Source of the DNA: an uncultured Alistipes sp. | GTDB taxonomy: Bacteria; Bacteroidota; Bacteroidia; Bacteroidales; Rikenellaceae | DNA: 37,084 bases | Direction: 5' to 3' | Assembly: GCA_958449275.1 (NCBI GenBank) | Contig: CAUDHE010000011.1 | Coordinates: forward strand, 1-37,084 | Shown: piece by piece, positions 16,742 to 23,612 of the stretch | Layout: each line of letters starts with the position of its first letter | How positions within the stretch are numbered: position 1 is the first letter of the stretch | Made by a program: the position numbers and the translations under genes | Notes under the pieces: generated by a model | The model's database searches: none | What the model was told of the DNA's origin: nothing | What the model saw: the letters and a program-made list of their open reading frames with translations, nothing else

Positions 16742-17446
16742 TTAACGCCCGCGACGTTTCACCTCCGTAACCTCCACCTCGTAACGCAGCATGGCATTGG
16801 GGGCGATTCCCAGCGTCGCGTCGCCTGCCGATCCGTAACCCAGCGCCGACGGTATCCACAGTGTGATGCGTCCTCCTTCGCCCACGAGCTTCACGCCTTC
16901 CTTGAGTCCCGGGATCAGTTTGTTGGCTGCCGCGCGCAAAGTCGCGTCGCGATCGGCGGCGCGGTCGACCTCCTTGCCGTCCATAGTCGTGGCGCGGTAG
17001 CGTATAGCCACCGTATCGCGGTCGTTGCCGAGCGTCTTGTTCATGTCGCCCAACGTCTCGACCTTGTAGGTGAGTCCGCTCGCTGTGCGCACCACGTCGC
17101 GGTCCGAAGCTGCCAGGTCGGCGAGATACTGCTCCTCGTACTTGCGCACGCGCTCGTAAACCCCGTAGTTCATGTATGTCAGGAAATAGGTGCGCGCCTC
17201 GTCGGCCGTCATCTTTCCGCGTCCGTTCAGCACGTCGGTTATTCCCGCCAGCACTGCGTCGCGTTGCAGCGTGGAGTCCATCCTCAGGATGTTGTAGGCA
17301 ATGTTCATGCCTACGACATACGACAGCGAATCGGCCTCGGCCGTCAGCGCGAAGTTCTTGCCGCCGCGCGTGCATCCGCCCGCAAGCGATGCTGCCGCCG
17401 AGCATAATGCGAACGCCGACAGGATATGTGTGGTGAATCGTTTCAT
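16742..17446 (-). CDS. FKBP-type peptidyl-prolyl isomerase lipoprotein, variant active site
   Basis: A 234-residue lipoprotein (LAGGC, Cys25) with an FKBP_N segment (LSYVVGMNIAYNILRMD) and a C-terminal FKBP domain (about 145-230). Compared with its neighbour, the pocket motif VIKGW reads KLIPGL, so the conserved Trp is Leu, and FDSS reads VDRAAD. It may be a chaperone with weak isomerase activity. The ATG at 17446 overlaps the stop of the preceding gene in ATGA, which suggests translational coupling. It looks like a diverged paralogue of the downstream FKBP gene. Confidence 0.88.
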   Translation of the reverse strand: MKRFTTHILSAFALCSAAASLAGGCTRGGKNFALTAEADSLSYVVGMNIAYNILRMDSTLQRDAVLAGITDVLNGRGKMTADEARTYFLTYMNYGVYERVRKYEEQYLADLAASDRDVVRTASGLTYKVETLGDMNKTLGNDRDTVAIRYRATTMDGKEVDRAADRDATLRAAANKLIPGLKEGVKLVGEGGRITLWIPSALGYGSAGDATLGIAPNAMLRYEVEVTEVKRRGR

Positions 17447-18495
17447 TCCGTATCGTTGTTTTGCGACCGCAGCGCTATGCCGCACATTCGGTACAGCAGG
17501 CGCGCTCCGATCTTGGCGTCGATGCTGCCGCCGTTTGCGGGCGACACACCCGTCAAGGCGAATCCCGCTATGCGTCGTCCCGAAGTCGCTATGCGGTCGA
17601 GCAGGTAGACGGTTTGGCTGAAGCTCAGTCCTCCCGCCTCAGCTTCGGGCGAGTGCGGACAGTTGTCGGGCGACAGAGCCGATATGTCGAGGTCGGCGTA
17701 TATCGTGTCGGGCAGTTCCGCGACCACGGCGTCGCATACCTGCCGCCATGTGTATCCCTCGAAACTCATCTGTGCCATGCGGCCGCTGCCGAACATGGTC
17801 ATGCGCTCCGATTCGCGGATCATGCGGTGTTCGGTGGCCGAGAAATCGCGTACGCCGACATGTACTATCGGGCCGAGTCCGTCGATATTCTCCGCGGCGT
17901 CGCCTATGACCGATGCACACGAGAGTTCGAATCCTTCGTGGCGGCTCTTCATGCGGCAGCGGGCGTCGATGTGGAGCACTCCGATTCCGTTCTCGTATTC
18001 GGCCGCAGCCTGCAACGCGCCATATACGGTCGACTGGTCGCCGCCCACCAGTCCCACGATTTTGCCCTTTCCGAGCAGGTCGCGCACTTGCGAGCGGATG
18101 TTGTCGCTCACGGCACGGCATTCGTCGTCTATGCGTCGTTGCTTGCGGGCATAATAATCCTCGGTCAGACCGCCCATAATGCCTCCGCCCTTCTCTTCGC
18201 GACTGCGCAGACGTTCCACGTCCTGACGCAGACTGTGCGATATTTCCTGAATGGTGTAATCGATGTCGGCCGTCGCCATGCCCTTACGCCACTCGTCGGG
18301 CGAGAGAGGATCGTAGAGATCCATGCGCATCGACTCCTCGATCATGGCGTCGGGAGCGTACGACGACGACCCTTCGGGCGCCGTGGCATCCCACGGGGCC
18401 GAGACCAGCACCAATGCTGCGCTTTCGGGCCGACACGGCATTCCGAAATATGTGCCGTTGTCAGGATCGGCGGCTTCGATATTGCATTCCGACAT
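17443..18495 (-). CDS. Ureohydrolase (arginase/formimidoylglutamase) fold protein, probably inactive
   Basis: A 350-residue protein with the arginase-family scaffold: GGDxS (151-155), the DA segment at 177-181, YADLDISAL (266-273) and the final GFALTGVSP (311-319). Active arginases bind two Mn2+ through the His of GGDHS, three residues of DAHxD and two Asp of DxDxxDP. Here GGDHS reads GGDQS, DAHxD reads DARCR, and the late Glu of the EVNP motif is Gly316; only Asp177, Asp268 and Asp270 remain. Catalysis is therefore unlikely and a binding or structural role is possible. The ATG at 18495 is preferred: upstream in-frame codons run into the leader. Its stop overlaps the next gene. Confidence 0.8.
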   Translation of the reverse strand: MSECNIEAADPDNGTYFGMPCRPESAALVLVSAPWDATAPEGSSSYAPDAMIEESMRMDLYDPLSPDEWRKGMATADIDYTIQEISHSLRQDVERLRSREEKGGGIMGGLTEDYYARKQRRIDDECRAVSDNIRSQVRDLLGKGKIVGLVGGDQSTVYGALQAAAEYENGIGVLHIDARCRMKSRHEGFELSCASVIGDAAENIDGLGPIVHVGVRDFSATEHRMIRESERMTMFGSGRMAQMSFEGYTWRQVCDAVVAELPDTIYADLDISALSPDNCPHSPEAEAGGLSFSQTVYLLDRIATSGRRIAGFALTGVSPANGGSIDAKIGARLLYRMCGIALRSQNNDTE

Positions 18496-18571
18496 AGTTC
18501 CCTTCTTTGTCCGTTCGTTTCGCACAATCGTTTCCCGCCTCGGCAAAGATCGTGCACTCCGATTGCGGAAC

Positions 18572-18609
18572 GGATCTCCGACTGAGATCGGCGCACGGTC
18601 GCTCGTGCG
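18572..18609 (-). promoter_or_regulatory. Structured leader of the ureohydrolase-fold gene
   Basis: Two hairpins follow the predicted transcription start: CGCACG-GTCGCT-CGTGCG (18592-18609) and GATCTC-CGACT-GAGATC (18573-18589). The leader is about 119 bases long. No T run or known riboswitch is seen. The rest of the 336-base gap (18496-18831) holds the promoter and the terminator listed here, and nothing else that I recognise. Confidence 0.3.
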
Positions 18610-18620
18610 ATTTGTGACTA

Positions 18621-18652
18621 CAAATATACGTATTAAACTCCGTTGCGCCAAA
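18621..18652 (-). promoter_or_regulatory. Promoter of the ureohydrolase-FKBP operon
   Basis: Minus-strand TTTG (18652-18649), 20 bases, then TATATTTG (18628-18621), an exact match to the Bacteroidetes pattern. Confidence 0.75.
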
Positions 18653-18781
18653 TAACCGACTGCGAATGTGACGAGTCGTGGCGGAATAGGCTTTTTTTCG
18701 TCACGGCGGTCGTCGGGGCAACGGCTTGTCCGAATGTGTCTCCGAGGAGCTTCCGTCGCAACATTCCCGCCGCAAAAACAA

Positions 18782-18805
18782 AGCTGCCCGAAGATTCGGA
18801 CAGCT
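18782..18805 (-). terminator. Terminator of the tat / DUF1080 operon
   Basis: On the minus strand AGCTGTCCGAA and TTCGGGCAGCT form an 11-bp stem with one G-U, followed by TTTGTTTTTG. Confidence 0.8.
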
Positions 18806-18831
18806 CTGCCAATTATGAAAAGATTTGCTTT

Positions 18832-19572
18832 TTATTCGAGCACTTTCACCTTGATGTTGCGGAACCATACGTCGTCGCCGTGGTCCTGCAAGCCGATGTA
18901 ACCCTCGTGGTTGTCACCGCCGCAGTTGAGCAACAGCTCGTAAGCGTCGGGCCACTTGTCCTTGCTGAACTTCGAGTTGTCGAGAAGCTCCTGCCACTGG
19001 GGAGTCCACAAGTGGTACTCCACTACGGGAACGTCGTTCTGGTAGTGAACCACGGTGCCCTTGTAGCAAAGGATCTTGGTTTTGTTCCACTCGCCGTAAG
19101 GCTTCTGGTTCTGCGGTTTCGCGGGGATCATGTCATAAAGCGATGCCGACATGCGGTTGCCGTCCACACCCAACTTGGCGTCGGGGTGGTTGGCGTTGTC
19201 GAGAACCTGATACTCGGGAGCCGAGATGTAGATCGGCTTGCCCGGGATCTCCTGAGCCAGGTAGAAGATACCCGAGTTAGAACCCTTGGCAACCTTCCAC
19301 TCCAACTCCAACTCGAAATTCTTGAATTTCTGGTCGAAGATGATATCGCCGCCCTCCAGCGTCTGAGCCTCGCCGCCGCCCGAGCCGTTGAACTTCAGGC
19401 AGCCGTCCTCGATGGTCCAGCGTGAGGGAACCTCGGTCTTTCCGTAACCTCTCCAACCGTCGAGGCTCGTTCCGTCGAACAATACCACGGTGTTGGCGTC
19501 ATCCTCGCCGCCTTTGCAGCCCGAGAATATCGCGGCAGATGCCAGAGCGGCCATGAATAATACTTTTTTCAT
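18832..19572 (-). CDS. DUF1080 (3-keto-disaccharide hydrolase domain) lipoprotein
   Basis: A 246-residue lipoprotein (IFSGC, Cys19) consisting of one concanavalin-like DUF1080 domain: LFDGTSLDGWRGYG near residue 31, FELELEWKVAKGSNSGIFYL, and PEYQVLDNANHPDA. The final part is GYIGLQDHGDDVWFRNIKVK. Members of this family act on 3-keto-glycosides in some gut Bacteroidetes, where an oxidoreductase first oxidises the sugar at C3. A Gfo/Idh/MocA oxidoreductase gene lies 31 bases upstream, consistent with that pathway. Substrate and direction are inferred. It is the last gene before the terminator. Confidence 0.88.
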   Translation of the reverse strand: MKKVLFMAALASAAIFSGCKGGEDDANTVVLFDGTSLDGWRGYGKTEVPSRWTIEDGCLKFNGSGGGEAQTLEGGDIIFDQKFKNFELELEWKVAKGSNSGIFYLAQEIPGKPIYISAPEYQVLDNANHPDAKLGVDGNRMSASLYDMIPAKPQNQKPYGEWNKTKILCYKGTVVHYQNDVPVVEYHLWTPQWQELLDNSKFSKDKWPDAYELLLNCGGDNHEGYIGLQDHGDDVWFRNIKVKVLE

Positions 19573-19603
19573 TTCAGTTTATAAATTTAATAGTTGTCGT
19601 CGA

Positions 19604-21076
19604 TTATTTGGGCATGTCGCAGAGCTTCCAGCCGTCACGATAGTTGTGCTTTATCATCTCGGCGGCGAACTGCTGTGCGTTGATCGGATCGGTGTAGGTC
19701 TTGTTGAAAGTCGGGTGACCGTCGTTCACCGAGAAGCCGTCCTCGATCATGATGCGGATCGTCTCGTCGGGACCGATGTTGGTGAAACGCATGTTGGCGC
19801 CGTCCCACTCCAAAGTCTTGTTGAGGCCCTGAAGACGAACGCCCAAAACGCCCATTACTACCATCTCGTTGAAAGGACCTGCCTCCGAGAAGTCCGAGTT
19901 GGTGAGAGTACGGTTCTCCTTGTTCTCCTTGCAGGCGCGTACCCAGTCCTTACCATGCGACAGCTCGACTTTGCGAGCGCGTGCGGGAACCTTGGGCTCG
20001 CGACCCGATACGAGGTAGGGGTTAACGCCGTAGCAACCGCATACGAGGATATCCTTCGTACCGTAGAATATGGCGCCGCCGCCCTGATCGTTGAGGTTCT
20101 TGCCGGGCTCCAGACCTTCGGGACGCGGAGGAGTCAGACCGCCATCGTACCACGTTACGGTTACCTCGGGCAGCTTCACCTTGTCCTTCTTGCCGCGTGC
20201 GGGGAATACGTAGGTTACCATCTGTGCCTGCGGAGCGCACTCGGTCAACAGAGCGGTCGACGAACCCTGAACCTTGGTGGGGTAGCCCAGCTGGAGTGCC
20301 TTGAATACGGGGTGGAGGATATGGCAAGCCATGTCACCCAATGCGCCCGTACCGAAATCCCACCATCCGCGCCAGTTCCAAGGCTGATAGATCTTGTTGT
20401 AGGGACGGTATTGAGCCGGACCGAGGAACAGATCCCAGTTCAGCGTGTCGGGAATGGGATCCACCTGCGTGGGACGCATCAGACCCTGCGGCCAAATGGG
20501 ACGGTCGGTGAACGCGTCTACGCGGGTCACCTCGCCGATCTCGCCGTTCCAGATCCAGTCGCAAACCTTCTGCACGCCTTCGCCCGACGAACCCTGGTTA
20601 CCCATCTGAGTGGCTACGCCTTTCTCGGCAGCCAGCTTGGTCAGCAGACGAGACTCGTAAACCGAGTGGGTAAGGGGCTTCTCGCAGTATACGTGCTTGC
20701 CCAGCTCCATTGCGGTGCTCGATACCAGCGCGTGAGTGTGGTCGGGGGTACCGCAGACTACGGCGTCGATCTGATTGCCGATCTTGTCGTACATCTCGCG
20801 CCAGTCCCAAAAACGCTGAGCCTTGGCATAGCGGTTGAAAGTGCCTTTGGCATAGTTCCAGTCGGTATCGCACAGAGCCACGATGTTCTCGTCCGATACG
20901 TCGCTCAGCACGGCTGCGCCTCGGCCGCCGACACCGACGCCTGCGATGTTCAGCTTGTCCGAAGGAGCTTTGTGTCCGAATGCCGCTCCCATTACGTTTC
21001 CGGGAACGACGGTCATGGCTGCCAGACCCGTCGCCGAGGTCTTCAGAAAGTCAGCTCGTGAAATTTTCTTTGACAT
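19604..21076 (-). CDS. Gfo/Idh/MocA family oxidoreductase
   Basis: A 490-residue NAD(P)-dependent sugar oxidoreductase with an export-type N terminus. The Rossmann start is LNIAGVGVGGRGAAVLSDV (about 42-60); CGTPDHTHA and YCEKPLTHSVYE (the EKP motif) follow. The C-terminal domain contains WRGWWDFGTGALGDMACHILH with likely catalytic Asp and His residues. Residues 6-12 read SRADFLK, a twin-arginine motif in which the second Arg is Ala; a hydrophobic stretch follows (TGLAAMTVVPG). It lies in an operon with tatA and tatC. Probably oxidises or reduces the C3 position of a glycoside together with the DUF1080 lipoprotein; that is context-based. Confidence 0.88.
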   Translation of the reverse strand: MSKKISRADFLKTSATGLAAMTVVPGNVMGAAFGHKAPSDKLNIAGVGVGGRGAAVLSDVSDENIVALCDTDWNYAKGTFNRYAKAQRFWDWREMYDKIGNQIDAVVCGTPDHTHALVSSTAMELGKHVYCEKPLTHSVYESRLLTKLAAEKGVATQMGNQGSSGEGVQKVCDWIWNGEIGEVTRVDAFTDRPIWPQGLMRPTQVDPIPDTLNWDLFLGPAQYRPYNKIYQPWNWRGWWDFGTGALGDMACHILHPVFKALQLGYPTKVQGSSTALLTECAPQAQMVTYVFPARGKKDKVKLPEVTVTWYDGGLTPPRPEGLEPGKNLNDQGGGAIFYGTKDILVCGCYGVNPYLVSGREPKVPARARKVELSHGKDWVRACKENKENRTLTNSDFSEAGPFNEMVVMGVLGVRLQGLNKTLEWDGANMRFTNIGPDETIRIMIEDGFSVNDGHPTFNKTYTDPINAQQFAAEMIKHNYRDGWKLCDMPK

Positions 21077-21148
21077 AGTCGTTAATTTTTAGGTTAATAA
21101 AAGTTTATCTTTAATTTCAGCATGTGCTTCGTTCTCATGTCTCCGCCG

Positions 21149-22108
21149 TCAGTACTTTATGCTCGGCAGCGATTCGAGGTTGTACAGGCTGCGCTCGGCG
21201 CAGTTCTTGGGCGGCAGCGAGTAATTGCGCACCTCGACGAATATGTCTTGTGCGCCGCATTTCACGGCTTCCTCTATTATGGGGTCGAAATCGATCCGTC
21301 CGCTTTCGCCCGTCACGCCGTAATCGTGCGCATGAAGCAGCAGAACCCTCTTGCCGTAACGTTTCAGCAGTGCCAGGATGTCGATCCCCGCTTCGGCCGT
21401 TTCGTAGGTGTCTATCTCGAACCACACTTTCGCGGGATCGGTCGCCGCGGCTATAGCGTCGAACGTCGACACTCCGTTTTCCGCCTTCAGATGCCTTTTG
21501 TCGGGGTGAAAACAGAACTTCATTCCGCGCTGCGCCGCCATGTCGCCTATCGTGTCGAAATAGTCGGCATAGCGCGCCGTATCCTCCTCCGTAAGGGATT
21601 CGGGCAGGTTCGGCATCGTTATGTAGCGGCATCCCGTGTCGCGGTGAATGTCCAACGCTTCGGCCCACCATTTCATAACGGGATCTTCGGCTTCGTTCGC
21701 CGCGTCGGCTTCCAGACCACCGTTTTCCGCCGGAGCGGATTGCGTCGCAGTCTCGGGACGATCTTCGAGGAACTTGGTCAGATGCGCTCCCGCTATCTTC
21801 AATCCCGCTTTTCGGGCCGCTTCGCGGAATTCGTCGGGCTTCATGTCGTATATCCTGCCGTTCGAGTACGATGCGGTCTCGATCATGGTGTAACCCATCT
21901 GCGCCACGTCGGACAACGTGTTGCGCGGATTCTCGCACATGTCGCCCTGCAACGATTGCAGATTCAGTCCGATGTCGTTCTTGATGTTGCTCAACGCCTC
22001 GTCGACGGCTTCGGTGAACGTGTCGACGGCCTTTTTCAGTCCGATCATCGAGCCGACGACATCCGTCGCCGCCGATAATCCGTGTTTGAAGAATCCCAGT
22101 CTGTCCAT
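21149..22108 (-). CDS. Sugar phosphate isomerase/epimerase-like TIM-barrel protein
   Basis: A 319-residue protein of the xylose isomerase-like / AP endonuclease 2 TIM-barrel family. Visible features are GYTMIETASYSNGRIYDM, KIAGAHLTKFLE, KFCFHPDKRHL, VWFEIDTYETAEAG and LLLHAHDYG, with His, Glu and Asp residues that could bind a divalent metal. About 45 residues precede the barrel. They start MDRLGFFKHGL, which resembles a Tat motif with the second Arg changed to Leu, but the following stretch is poorly hydrophobic. It sits between tatC (43 bases) and the oxidoreductase gene (72 bases). Its substrate is unknown; a sugar or sugar-acid isomerase or a 3-keto-sugar enzyme would fit. Confidence 0.8.
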   Translation of the reverse strand: MDRLGFFKHGLSAATDVVGSMIGLKKAVDTFTEAVDEALSNIKNDIGLNLQSLQGDMCENPRNTLSDVAQMGYTMIETASYSNGRIYDMKPDEFREAARKAGLKIAGAHLTKFLEDRPETATQSAPAENGGLEADAANEAEDPVMKWWAEALDIHRDTGCRYITMPNLPESLTEEDTARYADYFDTIGDMAAQRGMKFCFHPDKRHLKAENGVSTFDAIAAATDPAKVWFEIDTYETAEAGIDILALLKRYGKRVLLLHAHDYGVTGESGRIDFDPIIEEAVKCGAQDIFVEVRNYSLPPKNCAERSLYNLESLPSIKY

Positions 22109-22151
22109 GTCACCTTGTCGTTCGTTTCGCGCTCAGGCATCGCCTCGCGCT

Positions 22152-23105
22152 CTATTTTTCGCTATCCGAGCTTTCGTTCGATTCGTTCTCGCGATCGAGC
22201 GCACTCACCGTGTCGTCCAGCGCAGATTCCGTATTCTCATCGGCCGTATCTGCGACGTTGCCCTCGGCAGCCATACGAGCGACGTATGCGGCCTCCTCTT
22301 TGGCTCTTTGCATCTCTATGCGTCGGGCTATGCGTATTCCGTATTCGTACAGAGCGTAGCAGGGCACGAATATGAGTACTTGGCTCACCACGTCGGGCGG
22401 GGTGATTACTGCCGAGAAGACGAGCAGTGCCACTACGGCCATTTTGCGGTATTGCCGCATGGATTCCGATCCGATTATGCCGATCGTGGCCAGCAGTCTG
22501 ATAAGCAACGGCAGCTGGAACGCTATGGCTCCCGCGAACGAAACTCCGAGCACGGTGCTCATGAACGATCCCACGTCGATGATGTTGCTTATCTGGTCGC
22601 TTACCGTGTAATTGCCCAGGAAATTGATGGCCAGAGGCGATATTATGTAGTAGCCGAACAGCAGACCCAATATGAACCATATAGGAGTCTCCACCACGTA
22701 GCGTATGCTCTGTTTGCGCTGATAGGGCGGCAGTGCGGGCTTCACGAACAGCCACAACTCCCATATAAGGTATGGAAAGGCCACCACGAACGCTCCCACG
22801 AGCGAACTCTTGATATGCAACATGAACTGGCCCGCCATCTTGTTGTTGAACAGCTCCACGTTTTCGGGGTGTATGTTCAACGCCTCGGAGTTCATCACTC
22901 CCGCCAGCCAAGTGAACAGGCGGTTGGTGGGGAACTCGGGGCGGATGGGAGCGAATACGATATCGAGCACGATGCCTTTCAGTATGAAGAATACCACGAA
23001 AAGCACCGAGAATATCAGAGCTACGCGAATGAGTATTTTACGAAGTTCGTCGAGGTGTTCGCCGAACGTCATCTCCGCGCCTTCGTTGTCTGCCGGATTG
23101 CCCAT
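22152..23105 (-). CDS. tatC: Sec-independent (Tat) protein translocase TatC
   Basis: The six-span integral membrane receptor for twin-arginine signal peptides. The 317-residue protein shows TFGEHLDELRKILIR (the conserved Glu before TM1), FPYLIWELWLFVKPAL and ITPPDVVSQ, all diagnostic of TatC. Compared with typical TatC it has an enlarged first periplasmic loop (VFAPIRPEFPTNRL to FNNKMAGQF) and an acidic cytoplasmic tail of about 60 residues (ADENTESALDD, ESNESSDSEK). I chose the ATG at 23105; the TTG at 23114 is a weaker option. It lies 21 bases after tatA. Confidence 0.96.
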   Translation of the reverse strand: MGNPADNEGAEMTFGEHLDELRKILIRVALIFSVLFVVFFILKGIVLDIVFAPIRPEFPTNRLFTWLAGVMNSEALNIHPENVELFNNKMAGQFMLHIKSSLVGAFVVAFPYLIWELWLFVKPALPPYQRKQSIRYVVETPIWFILGLLFGYYIISPLAINFLGNYTVSDQISNIIDVGSFMSTVLGVSFAGAIAFQLPLLIRLLATIGIIGSESMRQYRKMAVVALLVFSAVITPPDVVSQVLIFVPCYALYEYGIRIARRIEMQRAKEEAAYVARMAAEGNVADTADENTESALDDTVSALDRENESNESSDSEK

Positions 23106-23126
23106 AACTCTCAAACCTCGTCTTGA

Positions 23127-23324
23127 TTACTCTTTTGCGGCGGGTTTCTTGTCGTCATCGTCGTCGGTGACGGGTTTGTTCATGGCATCCTTGAACTCCT
23201 TGATGCCGCGACCCGCTCCGCGCATGAGCTCGGGCAGTTTTTTGCCACCGAAGAGGAGCAGCAATGCCAAGACTATGAGCAGAATCTCGCTGGTACCCAG
23301 ACCGCCGATTAAAAGCATATTCAT
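23127..23324 (-). CDS. tatA: Sec-independent (Tat) protein translocase TatA
   Basis: A 65-residue protein with one N-terminal membrane span (SEILLIVLALLLLFGG). The hinge FGGKKLPELMRGAGRGIKEFKDAM and a short acidic-basic tail (DDDDDKKPAAKE) follow. FGxKKLPE is typical of TatA/TatE. There is no separate tatB in the window, so this may be a minimal TatAC system. It is the first gene of the operon. Confidence 0.95.
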   Translation of the reverse strand: MNMLLIGGLGTSEILLIVLALLLLFGGKKLPELMRGAGRGIKEFKDAMNKPVTDDDDDKKPAAKE

Positions 23325-23376
23325 AATACTCTATTTTTTAAATAAATTAATAATTCAAATCGTACGTTTTTCATCC

Positions 23377-23407
23377 GAAAGTTACGAACAATATTCCGTT
23401 TTTCCAA
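23377..23407 (-). promoter_or_regulatory. Probable promoter of the tatAC operon
   Basis: Minus-strand TTG (23407-23405), 20 bases, then TAACTTTC (23384-23377), one mismatch from TAnnTTTG. The rest of the 288-base gap contains the terminator of the peptidase gene and AT-rich sequence. Confidence 0.4.
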
Positions 23408-23550
23408 CTTCGGGTTGCGTTTTTTGCTATCGGCTTCGGTGTCCCTCGCAGTCGCGGCATCCGTTCGGTCGTATGATAGTCCGTTGAACGTTAATGTGTT
23501 TTGCGGAGCCGCCACGGCCGATAAAAAAAATGCCGCACGACGATTTTTCG

Positions 23551-23596
23551 TAAATAAAACGGGACGGCGACCTTTTTTATTATGGCCGCCGTCCCG
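23551..23596 (-). terminator. Terminator of the DPP-IV-type peptidase gene
   Basis: A 10-bp perfect stem, CGGGACGGCG (23560-23569) with CGCCGTCCCG (23587-23596). On the minus strand it is followed by TTTTATTTA. Confidence 0.85.
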
Positions 23597-23612
23597 TCGT
23601 ATCATGCGCGCG

